Assembly: GCA_964521085.1 (NCBI GenBank)
Contig: CAZFPL010000007.1
Location: forward strand, 1-64,000
Length of the DNA stretch: 64,000 nt
Reading direction: 5' to 3'
Source: JAFGKK01 sp964521085
GTDB lineage: Bacteria; Chloroflexota; Anaerolineae; Anaerolineales; RBG-16-64-43
Position numbers and translations under genes: made by a program. This document shows, in pieces, positions 8,303 to 16,970 of this stretch (position 1 is the first letter of the stretch; each line of letters opens with the position of its first letter). The notes under the pieces were generated by a model that was not told where the DNA came from, did no database searches, and was given only the letters and a program-made list of their open reading frames with translations.

Positions 8303-9034
8303 ATGCGGGTTTCCCCTTCGATTTCGCGCGGTTCCGTTCCCGATGGATACCGAGAAGCATTCCGCTGGAACATCTCGCAATTAGGCAGTCGAGTAATCCT
8401 TGTCCAAACATTGGCGGGGATCCTATTTTTTCTCGGGTTAGCGGTCTACTTCCTGCTCGCAATTGGGTTGGGAAGAATTGATTGGAGCCGTGGACTGGAA
8501 ATGGCCGAAGGGATCGTGAAGTTCCCGTACCAGATGGGGGTGGAAATCGGGAAACAACTGGAAGGAGCCTCTTCCGGCGCGGGCGTGCACATGGCTTTGC
8601 AGGCTTTGGGAAGCATCCTCCTGGTTGTGGGGACGCTCTTTGGTCTGCAGATGTTGATCGCCTTTCTGCATGAAGGAATGCATGGATTGACGATGAGGGT
8701 TTATGGCGCACACCCGAAATTCGGATTTCTCCCCAAAGGAGTGATGTTTTATGCAACATCCCCGGGATACGCATATTCACAGGCCCAATATTTTTGGGTC
8801 GCGATTGCTCCACTGGTAAGTCTTGATCTTCTTTTCTTTCTGGCTTTGTTTCTTCCGGTTGGATTGGCGGGATCGATGATCCTTGCCGTCCTGGCCGCAC
8901 TCAACACGGGGGGAGCCGTCGGGGATTTGTGGATCCTGGCGATCCTCCGGAAATTTCCATCCCATGCATACGTAATGGATGAAAGGGACGGAATGCGGGT
9001 TTTCCTTCCCGTGGAAGGCTTCCTCAAGGGTTGA
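8303..9034 (+). CDS. DUF3267-like integral membrane zincin
   Basis: 243 residues with an HExxH zinc motif (HEGMH, residues 123-127) at the end of a transmembrane helix, as in DUF3267 / site-2-protease-like membrane metalloproteins. Further hydrophobic segments lie near residues 30-55, 95-120 and 165-205. AAGGAG precedes ATG 8303. The gene is 58 bases behind the bactofilin-like gene and could be read through from the sigma operon. No substrate can be named. It could serve as the protease that releases the sigma/anti-sigma complex, but this is speculation from position. Confidence 0.78.
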   Translation: MRVSPSISRGSVPDGYREAFRWNISQLGSRVILVQTLAGILFFLGLAVYFLLAIGLGRIDWSRGLEMAEGIVKFPYQMGVEIGKQLEGASSGAGVHMALQALGSILLVVGTLFGLQMLIAFLHEGMHGLTMRVYGAHPKFGFLPKGVMFYATSPGYAYSQAQYFWVAIAPLVSLDLLFFLALFLPVGLAGSMILAVLAALNTGGAVGDLWILAILRKFPSHAYVMDERDGMRVFLPVEGFLKG

Positions 9035-9065
9035 TCGCTTTCCCGCGGGCAGCATGACGCCGATG

Positions 9066-9096
9066 AAAAAAACGCTCTCTGTGAGAGCGTTTTTTT
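9066..9096. terminator. Bidirectional terminator between DUF3267-like gene and coaE
   Basis: AACGCTCTC and GAGAGCGTT form a perfect 9-bp stem with loop TGT, flanked by A-run on one side and T-run on the other. It works for the plus-strand gene ending at 9034 and the minus-strand gene ending at 9121. Confidence 0.92.
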
Positions 9097-9120
9097 TGTT
9101 GATGCCGCAGATAGAGAGAC

Positions 9121-10245
9121 TCAAATCGGCCGCAGAACGCGGTCTTCACGCAGCCGTTTGAAGAGCAGGGCGGCGCCGGGAACTTCCGATTCCTGGGCGG
9201 CCTCTTCCCAAGCTTTAACGCCCAGATCGCTGATCTTCGTGGCGGCATAGCCGGCCGCCTTCCACGCACCCGCCTTTGCCAGAGCCGGATCGGAGTAGAT
9301 GACCGCGGCCTCGCTTTGCAGTTCGGCGGAGGCGGTTTCCATCGCCGTGATCAACATCTGCACGGATTGGTCCACCGGTGCGTCTTTGGAGAGAACGATT
9401 TCGTCCGCGCGGGTGACAAGGTTGTCCACCTGCCAGCCGATGGCGCCGACCATCTGGCCGTCCTGCTCCAGCAGGAAGTAGGCCTTCTGGCCGAAAGCCG
9501 CCATGATGTCGGCCCGGGTAAGCGGGGTGGCGGGTTTCCTCGTTTGATTGAGGAAGGAGGCGATGAGGTCGGCGTCCGTGGGGCGGCCGCGCCGGATGGC
9601 GAGTTCGCCGCGAACCACCGTTGGTTCCGGTAGGGCTTCTGCGGGCTGGGCGCCGGCCGTCCAGGCGGCCTGCACCTGATTCCAAGTGTCTTCGAATGAT
9701 TTGGAATTTTGGATGACGACTTTGGCGCGCGCCAGTTTTTCTTTCTGGGCGGGTTGGGCCGCAATCCGCTGCCGGGCGGTTGGTCCGCTCAGGCCGCGCT
9801 TGCGAACCAGGCGATCGATCTGCACGTCCGGTGTGCAGTCCACCACCCAGATCGTGTCGCAGGCATCCGCCAATCCGGATTCAAACAATTTGATGGCTTC
9901 CAGCACTATCACCGGAGAACGCGACCGGGGGATCAAGAGGTCCACCGCCTGGATGACCAGGGGATGCATGATGTCTTCCAGCTGGTCGAGGAGTTTCGCA
10001 TCCGCAAACGCCAGGCGGCCAAGCGCCTTTCGGTTGATTTCCCCGCCCGAGTCGAGGATCCATTCTCCGAACAGCCGGATCACTCCCTCGTAGGCCGGTC
10101 CGCCGCGCGACATCGCCCGGTGCGCCACTTCGTCCGCATCGATGCCGAACGCTCCCAAATGCTCGAGCATCTTGCGCACCACGCTTTTTCCGGTGGCAAT
10201 GTTGCCGGTAAGACCGATCACATACTTTCCGGGCCAGCGACTCAT
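9121..10245 (-). CDS. coaE: Dephospho-CoA kinase fused to a GNAT-like domain
   Basis: The N-terminal ~200 residues are dephospho-CoA kinase, the last step of CoA synthesis. They contain the P-loop GLTGNIATGKS (~10-20), DADEVAHRAM, and LEAIKLFESGLADACD in the lid/CoA-binding region. The remaining ~170 residues begin IRRGRPTDADLIASFL and look like an acetyltransferase (GNAT) fold: VGAIGWQVDNLV as a central strand and an AGAWKAAGYAATKISDLGVKAW tail in two parts. CoaE is normally ~200 residues, so this is a fusion. The GNAT half may bind CoA without catalysing. ATG 10245 directly precedes the conserved start. Confidence 0.9.
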   Translation of the reverse strand: MSRWPGKYVIGLTGNIATGKSVVRKMLEHLGAFGIDADEVAHRAMSRGGPAYEGVIRLFGEWILDSGGEINRKALGRLAFADAKLLDQLEDIMHPLVIQAVDLLIPRSRSPVIVLEAIKLFESGLADACDTIWVVDCTPDVQIDRLVRKRGLSGPTARQRIAAQPAQKEKLARAKVVIQNSKSFEDTWNQVQAAWTAGAQPAEALPEPTVVRGELAIRRGRPTDADLIASFLNQTRKPATPLTRADIMAAFGQKAYFLLEQDGQMVGAIGWQVDNLVTRADEIVLSKDAPVDQSVQMLITAMETASAELQSEAAVIYSDPALAKAGAWKAAGYAATKISDLGVKAWEEAAQESEVPGAALLFKRLREDRVLRPI

Positions 10246-10362
10246 TTCGGGGAGTTCCCTCCAGCGCGAATTTTACCCGCTTTCTGGATTGATGAAAATG
10301 TCCGTTTAGAAATTGAAAAAAGGCTTGCACCGCAACGCATACCCCGGTTGGTGTGGGCCGGG

Positions 10363-10432
10363 GGCGCAGAGACCGCCAAGGTTTATATGAAATTTCTTCG
10401 CGCCCTTCGCGTCTTTGCGGTTGGATTTTACG
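10363..10432. repeat. Imperfect inverted repeat of dispersed-repeat type
   Basis: CGCAGAGACCGCCAAGG is mirrored about 30 bases later by CCTTCGCGTCTTTGCGG, giving a long imperfect hairpin. Sequences of this form (cgcaaagacgcgaagg) are familiar as dispersed intergenic repeats in many G+C-rich and environmental genomes. It sits at the 3' end of the PP2C-like gene and may act as its terminator or mRNA-end stabiliser. Confidence 0.5.
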
Positions 10433-12962
10433 GGGTGTGGGTTTGCGCGTAGTAGATTTGATTGCCGATGGCGATGTAGAGGACTTTATCCGCGCCGACG
10501 GCCAGCGCGGTGGCTTCGTGGCCTTCCGGAGCGATGGTCACGCGGTAGCGGGAAATGAAATTCAATGCCAGGCTGAAGCGGTATGCGCCCCGGCCGAGCG
10601 GGTCAAGGAAGAACAACGTTGGTTCCGGCGGATCGTTGTAATACATCCGGTTAAGCAGGGCATCGGCGACGCGCGGGCCGACCGAACGGCCCGGCCTGGT
10701 ATCGTTGTATGGAATATCCTCGCACAGCGTGCCGCCGGTGGAATCCCCGTCCTCCGGTTGGAAGAGCGGATCGTACTGGCATCTGGTGATATGTCCATCG
10801 GCGTGCAGGAAGAACACTTCGCCGGACGCCACGACGAAATCGATGGCGTCGTTCATAGACGGATGGCCGGTGGAGAAGTAGGCCGTGGGCGTCTGGTCGA
10901 ATCCGGTATTTTCACCCATCCCATACCGCCAGAATCCGTTGTTTTCCGGGTCCAGAACGTAGAGCCTCCCATTGTAATAATCGATCGACGAGGGGGTGGC
11001 CCAACCGCTGTTGGGGGTGATCAGTTTTCCAGCCATCGCATTTCCGCCCGGCGGGCAATAAAGCACGGTTCCCTGCCGATCCAGAACAACGATCGCCCCG
11101 CTGCGGGTGGAGGATGGGGCTTGCGCCCCGACGGTGAGATCGGGGACCCAAACCATATCCACCAGTGAGTCGACCGTGATATCCGGAAATTCGCCGGACT
11201 GACAAAGGAAGGTTTCGTCGACCTGATATCCACCCTGACCGAGCAAAAGACGCAGAACCCGGTCGTGGATTCCATCCAGCGCGTACAACTCACGGTCGCC
11301 GGCAAGAATCACGGTGATCTGTGTATCCTCTTCCAGGCCTCCGGCGACCGCCGGTTTGAACTCAAGCGGGGTGATCCCGTCGAAATCGTCAAGCATGCGC
11401 GCGGCGTGATTCTGGAGGGTGGTGAGTTCTTCCGAGGTTCCATACTTGGCGGCCGTCTGCAGCGTGTCGAACACCTGTTGCCAGGCTTGCCTGGCCTGCA
11501 AAGGATCCGTTTGCGCGCTCGCGACGGACGCTTCCGTCCGCGCCTGCTGCATCAGGCGCGCGAATTCCATCTCGTATCCCTTGCGGAAATACATCACCGC
11601 CACTACCGCTACGATAAGCAGCGGAATGGCGATCGCGGTTCCAAGCAGCACCGACGGGGGAAGGGCGAAGCGTTCATTTTCCTGCATCACCCCGCGCGGA
11701 AGAATTCCCGCCAGGAAGGTTCGGAAGGCATCCAACGCCGATGTGATCGTGATCTTGATCGAGCGGCCGAATGCGGCGATGGCTTCCCGAGCCGACAATC
11801 CGGATTCGGCGGAGCCTTTTTGCGTGTGCATGGCCGGAGTTGTCGGCCGGCGGGCCCGATCTACGGCGGGGGTGTGTCGCGCGGCGCCTTCTGTTTCCTT
11901 CGCCGTGACCGGTCCTTCACCGCGATCTGCGGTGAATTCCTTCTGATACACCGGAGGACGGATGGCGGATGGCGCTTGCTCCGCGTCTTCTTGTTCCCAA
12001 ACCGCTGGCGATGCGTGCGGCGGGCGTACTTCCTGGGCGGGCGCCCTCCGGGCGCCGGGGTGTTCAAACACAAACCGGCCCGCCTCGGGAATCGCGGCAC
12101 CGGTTTGATCTTTCGACATTGTCTGCGCATCCTCGTACTTTTGCGCCGCGGTCTTCAGAACGATCCGCGCAGCCGGCCGCTGCGTCTCAGGAGCCGACTC
12201 GCCTTGGCCGACTTTCTTCTGTGGGATGAGGGAGATCTTTCGGAAAAGTGGGGCGGCCTTCGCAGGGGCTTCTTCGGGAGCAAATCGCACAAGCAAAGTC
12301 CCGAAGGACCCCGCTTGGGAAGCGCTTTGTTGCGCCATGCGTTCGCCGATGGCTAGCAAAGAAAGGTTTGCCAATCCGGAGGGAACTGCCGCTGACCAAG
12401 CCGCGGCCGGTGAAGCAGCAAGCAGCAGGGTGGCTGCCGCCGACAGGACGGAGTGGCCGTACCGCAAATCGATATTCAGGGTGGTGCCCAGCGCGCGGGT
12501 GGGAGGGTCGCCGGCTGCCGGATAAGATTCCACGCCGTTTTCGCGAAGGATGAGGGTCAGGACGTTCCCGGCATACCCGAGATAGAGATCCCCGTCGCGG
12601 AAAACCGAACACACGGCGTGCAGCTGCGCCAGGCTGCCTGCGGGGGAACCGATCAGGGCGGGAGCCTGGCTGAAGGGAAGCACTTCGGCATTGGCGGCTG
12701 TGAAAGCCGCGCGCAATGCGGCTGTCACCGAGCCGGGAGTCTCGAAATACACCTGCGCCATCAGATGCGAGAGCCGGTCGAGTTCGGAAGCGGGCAGGGA
12801 AGTGCGCGCCTGCAACGACAGGGCTGTGAAGAATATTTCACCGTTTCGTCCGCGGGCGGCCCGCCGGGGCGCCGGTTGGATGGAATATCCGGCCGGAACG
12901 TCCTCGGAAAGCACTCCGTTCGAGAATTGAGCGATCAGGATTTCCGGAACAAGGGAAGGCAT
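10428..12962 (-). CDS. PP2C-like pseudophosphatase, transmembrane, putative beta-propeller protein
   Basis: 844 residues. Residues ~1-235 follow the PPM/PP2C core (VCSVFRDGDLYLGYAGNVLTLIL resembles the GDSR strand) but lack the metal-binding aspartates of active PP2C enzymes, so catalysis is doubtful. A long low-complexity linker (~235-430) leads to one transmembrane helix (FALPPSVLLGTAIAIPLL and onward, ~440-465). The outside portion starts with a helical segment, then ~300 residues with repeated strands typical of NHL/WD-type propellers (YALDGIHDRVLRLLL, VVLDRQGTVLYCPP, LYVLDPENNGFWRY, DFVVASGEVFFLHADG). It may sense an extracellular ligand or protein; no function can be assigned. Confidence 0.75.
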   Translation of the reverse strand: MPSLVPEILIAQFSNGVLSEDVPAGYSIQPAPRRAARGRNGEIFFTALSLQARTSLPASELDRLSHLMAQVYFETPGSVTAALRAAFTAANAEVLPFSQAPALIGSPAGSLAQLHAVCSVFRDGDLYLGYAGNVLTLILRENGVESYPAAGDPPTRALGTTLNIDLRYGHSVLSAAATLLLAASPAAAWSAAVPSGLANLSLLAIGERMAQQSASQAGSFGTLLVRFAPEEAPAKAAPLFRKISLIPQKKVGQGESAPETQRPAARIVLKTAAQKYEDAQTMSKDQTGAAIPEAGRFVFEHPGARRAPAQEVRPPHASPAVWEQEDAEQAPSAIRPPVYQKEFTADRGEGPVTAKETEGAARHTPAVDRARRPTTPAMHTQKGSAESGLSAREAIAAFGRSIKITITSALDAFRTFLAGILPRGVMQENERFALPPSVLLGTAIAIPLLIVAVVAVMYFRKGYEMEFARLMQQARTEASVASAQTDPLQARQAWQQVFDTLQTAAKYGTSEELTTLQNHAARMLDDFDGITPLEFKPAVAGGLEEDTQITVILAGDRELYALDGIHDRVLRLLLGQGGYQVDETFLCQSGEFPDITVDSLVDMVWVPDLTVGAQAPSSTRSGAIVVLDRQGTVLYCPPGGNAMAGKLITPNSGWATPSSIDYYNGRLYVLDPENNGFWRYGMGENTGFDQTPTAYFSTGHPSMNDAIDFVVASGEVFFLHADGHITRCQYDPLFQPEDGDSTGGTLCEDIPYNDTRPGRSVGPRVADALLNRMYYNDPPEPTLFFLDPLGRGAYRFSLALNFISRYRVTIAPEGHEATALAVGADKVLYIAIGNQIYYAQTHTP

Positions 12963-13051
12963 TGTGTGATCTTCGGCTGAAACGCCGCATTAGTCCCTAG
13001 CTGCAAATATTATGCCACGAACCGAAGCGCAGGGATTCCTTCACCGGCCGG

Positions 13052-14485
13052 TCAGGTGCTGGAATCCCGGAGATACCGGTCGATGGATCCGGCGGCCCGG
13101 CGTCCGGCGGCCATCGCATTGACGACCAGATCCTGGCCGGAAACCACGTCGCCGCCCGCGAAAATTCCATGCCGGGTTGTGGCGCCAGTCCGTGGATCCG
13201 TCTGCAGAAGGCCGTTCTTATCCATCACCAAACCAGCCGTCGTCCGGCCGATTTCCGGATTGGCGCCATAACCGATTGCGCATACGACGGTGTCGGCTTC
13301 CACGGTGAAATTGGAGCAATCGATCGGCATCGGCCGGCGCCGGCCTTCCACGTCGGGATCCCCCAATTCGCATTTCAGGCACTCGATCGCGCCGACCCAG
13401 CCGTCGGATCCTGGGATGAACCGGATCGGCTGGGTGAGGAAGCGGAATTCCGCTCCCTCCTCGCTTGCCAGGCTACGATCCTTTTTTCCGCCCGGCATCT
13501 CGGCTTCCGTCCGCCGGTAAAGGCAGGTAACCTGGTCCGCGCCCATCCGCAATGCGGTCCGTAGGCAATCCGAGGCCGTGTCACCCCCTCCGATGACGAC
13601 GACCTTCTTGCCGATCGTCAGAGGTTCCCGCCAATCTGCGGGCAGGATGGCCGGATCGACATTCAAGCGGGCCAGGAACTCATCCGGGGGAAAGACTCCC
13701 TGCAGGTCGGCTCCGGGAACCTGCATACAGGTGGGAACGGAAGCCCCGGTTCCCAGAAAAACCGCCTGATAGCCGTCGGTGAACAGGCGATCAACTGGAT
13801 AAGCTCTGCCGATGTGAGCACCGGTCTGGAACTCCACACCGGCGTGGTGCAGATCCTCGATCAGCAAGTCGACGATGGACTGATTGAGTTTAAATTCGGG
13901 AATGCCGTAGGTGAGCAGTCCTCCAGGTGCGGAAGAGGCTTCGAAAACAGTCACCGTATGGCCGCACAGAATGAGCTGCTCGGCGCAAGCCAGGCCGGCG
14001 GGGCCGGAGCCGACAACCGCGACGCGTTTCCCGCTGGGGGTTCCGGGATGGATGCAATAGGGATTCTGCGCGCGTTCAAAATCGGCGGCAAACGCTTCGA
14101 GCGCCCCGCACAAAACCGGCTCGTGATTTTTATTGCGGACGCACGCGCACTGGCATAGTTGTTCGTGCGGGCAAACCCGGCCGCAGATTTGAGGCATGGT
14201 CGATGTGCGGCGGTAGAGAAGCGCCGCACCGAGAAAGTCGCCCTGCTCGATTTTCATCAGAGCGCCGGGAATGTCGTTCCCGGCCGGGCAGGCTTTGACG
14301 CACGGTGCCATCGGACATTGGAGACAGCGGCCCGCCTCCCGTACCGCCCTTTCCGGAGTGAGCGGGAGAAAGGCTTCCTTGAAATCCTTCAGCCGTTCTG
14401 AAACCGGCCGCGCCGGGGGGGCTTCGTATGGAATCTTGATCCGCGCTTTTCGATCGATGGATGGTTGGTTTTGAGGATCTGCCAT
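13052..14485 (-). CDS. NADPH-dependent glutamate synthase beta-subunit-like oxidoreductase (GltD family)
   Basis: FAD/NADPH oxidoreductase with an N-terminal 4Fe-4S ferredoxin-like domain: CLQCPMAPCVKACP near residues 54-67 and ICGRVCPHEQLCQCAC near 99-114. The FAD-binding motif is VVGSGPAGLACAEQL, and the NADPH motif is VVIGGGDTASDCLRTALRMG. At 477 residues it matches GltD length. No large glutamate synthase subunit (GltB) is adjacent, so it may serve another partner, as NfnB and SudA-type paralogs do. ATG 14485 gives a full family N-terminus. Confidence 0.9.
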   Translation of the reverse strand: MADPQNQPSIDRKARIKIPYEAPPARPVSERLKDFKEAFLPLTPERAVREAGRCLQCPMAPCVKACPAGNDIPGALMKIEQGDFLGAALLYRRTSTMPQICGRVCPHEQLCQCACVRNKNHEPVLCGALEAFAADFERAQNPYCIHPGTPSGKRVAVVGSGPAGLACAEQLILCGHTVTVFEASSAPGGLLTYGIPEFKLNQSIVDLLIEDLHHAGVEFQTGAHIGRAYPVDRLFTDGYQAVFLGTGASVPTCMQVPGADLQGVFPPDEFLARLNVDPAILPADWREPLTIGKKVVVIGGGDTASDCLRTALRMGADQVTCLYRRTEAEMPGGKKDRSLASEEGAEFRFLTQPIRFIPGSDGWVGAIECLKCELGDPDVEGRRRPMPIDCSNFTVEADTVVCAIGYGANPEIGRTTAGLVMDKNGLLQTDPRTGATTRHGIFAGGDVVSGQDLVVNAMAAGRRAAGSIDRYLRDSST

Positions 14486-14826
14486 CTGGTATCTCCGATG
14501 CGTACAGGTAGACCCGGAATCAACCCAGAATCATCCCTGAATTAAGCGTAATTTTATCCGACTTTTAATCGTTTATACATATAATTTCCATATTCGCCGG
14601 TTAGAATGAACCAGAAGAAACGATCCGGGGAACCGGGCGGAATAATTGCCCATTCCCCAGAGCGAAAACCTCTTCCGGGTCCTTTCCACGGAAAGAAGCC
14701 AAAGCGGTTTTCTGCAAAATTGTGGAAGAGAGCGCGGGCAGGGATGCGGTGGATTTTGGAACGCCGCATCTTTTCATGACAAATCATCGGCGGGCGGATA
14801 CGGAAAACCGGCCGAATGGAGGATAT
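14486..14826. other. Divergent intergenic region between gltD-like gene and macA-like gene
   Basis: No gene is supported here; open frames crossing it are unlike any family. An A+T-rich patch (14551-14590) holds TATAAT at 14580-14585, a possible -10 box for the rightward exporter operon, without a clear -35. The reverse strand of the same patch could carry the promoter of the gltD-like gene. Confidence 0.4.
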
Positions 14827-16257
14827 ATGAAAAAGCATTGGCGGGCCATTCTTATCGTTGGGTTGCTGGCGGCGGCAGGCGGGATCGGCCTGTTGATATA
14901 TCAAAACGCAAACGCCCAACAGCAGGCGAAGTCGCTGCAGACGGCGGTGCTGAAGCGCGGGACGTTGACGGCATCGATCGGCGCAACCGGCACCATCCAA
15001 GCCAAACAACAAGCCACGCTGACTTTTTCCATCAGCGGGCGCGTGGGAAAGGTGAATGTGAGAATGGGGGAGCGCGTGGCGGCCGGGCAGGTGCTGATCG
15101 AATTGGATCCGGCCTATTACCCGCAATCAGTGATTGCCGCTCAAATCGATTTGAATAATGCCCGGAAGGCCCTGGAGGATCTTCAGTCCTCCCAAACCGC
15201 ATTGGCCCAGGCGGAATTGAATCTCGCGAATGCCAAAAAGGCGCTCGATACCGCCAAGACCGACTACGAGACGGCGGTGAAAAACAACAGCGAAGGCTGG
15301 GTGCAACAAGCCCAGGACCGGGTCAATCAGGCGTACTCGGACTGGCAAACCTTCCGATACCACAATGATGGAAGCCGGGCTGCGGTGCAGGAATTGGCGA
15401 GACGGTATCAGGCGTATTTGGATGCGTTGCGCGAGCTGGAGAAAGCGCGGCAATACCGCGATGCGGGGATCGGAACATCCGGTGGCAACAAGGATACAGA
15501 GATGGCACTCGAGATCGCCAAGGCGAAATTGGATTTGGCTCAGGCGCAATATGACGACGCCTCGGCGGAGTATAACCGTCTGAAGAACGGTGTCCCGGCT
15601 CAGGATCTTGCGTCCGCCCAGGCGCGGGTGGATGCGGCGCAGGCAACCCTCAACCAGGTGAGGATCACCGCCCCCTTCGCGGGGACCGTCATGTCGATCG
15701 AATTGCTGCCCGGAGATATTGTGACCCCCGGAACGGTCGGATTGATCGTCGCGGATCTTTCCGAACTGCATGTCGATGTTCCGATCGCCGAGGTGGATTA
15801 CAACCGGCTGAAGGTCGGCCTGCGTGCCGAGCTGGTGCTGGATGCGATTTTCGACACGGTTTATCAGGGAACAGTTCAGGAGATCAATCTGAGCGCGACC
15901 ACCACCGCCGGATCGGTCGCCTATCCCGTCAAGGTGGTCGTCGACAATCCGGATGGAAGAGTCCTGCCCGGGATGACGGTGGCGGTGGAGATCGAAGTCG
16001 AACACCTGGAGAATGTCCTGCTGGTGCCCAACCGCGCCGTACGGACCGTTGATGGATCGCGCGTGGTTTATCTCTACGTCAACGGCGGAATGCAGCCGGT
16101 CGAGATCGAACTTGGCGCCAGCAACGACACGATGAGCCAGGTCGTTTCGGGCGATTTGAAGGAAGGGGATGTGATCGTACTCAATCCACCTTCGACGTTC
16201 TTTAACGGGTCCGGCGGACCGATGAACGGCGGGGGCGGCGGCATGTTTGGAGGGTAA
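14827..16257 (+). CDS. MacA/HlyD-type periplasmic adaptor protein of an ABC exporter
   Basis: 476 residues, beginning with a basic N-terminus and one transmembrane helix (about 6-25). Then follow the membrane-fusion-protein pattern: a biotinyl-lipoyl-like strand (GTIQAKQQATLTFSISGRVG), a long Ala/Gln-rich coiled coil (~105-260), the second half-lipoyl (VRITAPFAGTVMSIELLPGD), a beta-barrel (VDVPIAEVDYNRLK) and a membrane-proximal domain, ending in a Gly-rich tail. ATG 14827 with GGAGG upstream is chosen over an in-frame ATG at 14722, which would bury the membrane helix. It is the first gene of a MacA-ATPase-permease operon. Confidence 0.92.
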   Translation: MKKHWRAILIVGLLAAAGGIGLLIYQNANAQQQAKSLQTAVLKRGTLTASIGATGTIQAKQQATLTFSISGRVGKVNVRMGERVAAGQVLIELDPAYYPQSVIAAQIDLNNARKALEDLQSSQTALAQAELNLANAKKALDTAKTDYETAVKNNSEGWVQQAQDRVNQAYSDWQTFRYHNDGSRAAVQELARRYQAYLDALRELEKARQYRDAGIGTSGGNKDTEMALEIAKAKLDLAQAQYDDASAEYNRLKNGVPAQDLASAQARVDAAQATLNQVRITAPFAGTVMSIELLPGDIVTPGTVGLIVADLSELHVDVPIAEVDYNRLKVGLRAELVLDAIFDTVYQGTVQEINLSATTTAGSVAYPVKVVVDNPDGRVLPGMTVAVEIEVEHLENVLLVPNRAVRTVDGSRVVYLYVNGGMQPVEIELGASNDTMSQVVSGDLKEGDVIVLNPPSTFFNGSGGPMNGGGGGMFGG

Positions 16258-16268
16258 AGGATTTCGCC

Positions 16269-16970
16269 ATGAATGATTGGGTAATCGAGCTGGAAGATAT
16301 CCGTAAAACCTACCGGATGGGCGAAGTGGACGTGAACGCCCTGGCCGGATTGACTCTGCGCGTCCAGCGCGGCGATGTGCTGGCGATCATGGGGCCTTCA
16401 GGCTCCGGAAAAAGCACGCTGATGAACGTCATCGGCTGCCTGGACCGGCCGACCTCCGGCACCTACCGCCTGGATGGGAAGACGGTTTCTGAATTGAAGG
16501 ACGATTCGCTGGCTGAAATCCGCAACCATAAAGTGGGTTTCGTTTTCCAAAGTTTCAATCTGCTGGGCCGTTCGACGGCGGCGGCGAATGTGGAATTGCC
16601 GCTGCGCTATTCCGGCGTCAACCGCGGTCGGCGGGAACGCGCGCAGGAGGTGCTGCGGCTGGTCGGTTTGGAAGATCGAATGCAGCACCGGCCGATGGAA
16701 CTTTCCGGAGGCCAGCAGCAAAGAGTGGCCATCGCCCGGGCGTTGGTCAACAAACCGGCGATCATCCTGGCGGATGAACCGACCGGGAATCTGGACAGCC
16801 GGTCGGGGGCTGAGATTCTCGACCTCCTGGTCAAACTCAACCGCGACAGCGGCGTTACCTTGATTATCGTGACGCACGATACCAGCGTCGCCGCGCGCGC
16901 CCACCGGACGATCCGGCTCAAGGACGGCTGCATCGAGGAGGATTATGTTTCTGACTCAAAACCTGCTTGA
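16269..16970 (+). CDS. ABC transporter ATPase, MacB/LolD type
   Basis: 233 residues with all ABC ATPase elements: Walker A GPSGSGKST, Q-loop FVFQSFNLL, signature LSGGQQQRVAIARAL, Walker B IILADEPTGNLD and H-loop IIVTHD. The FQSFNLL and EPTGNLD patterns are typical of the MacB/LolD/FtsE subfamily that powers periplasmic adaptors and permeases. It follows the adaptor after 11 bases and overlaps the permease by 26 bases, so the three are one operon. It exports an unknown compound. Confidence 0.95.
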   Translation: MNDWVIELEDIRKTYRMGEVDVNALAGLTLRVQRGDVLAIMGPSGSGKSTLMNVIGCLDRPTSGTYRLDGKTVSELKDDSLAEIRNHKVGFVFQSFNLLGRSTAAANVELPLRYSGVNRGRRERAQEVLRLVGLEDRMQHRPMELSGGQQQRVAIARALVNKPAIILADEPTGNLDSRSGAEILDLLVKLNRDSGVTLIIVTHDTSVAARAHRTIRLKDGCIEEDYVSDSKPA

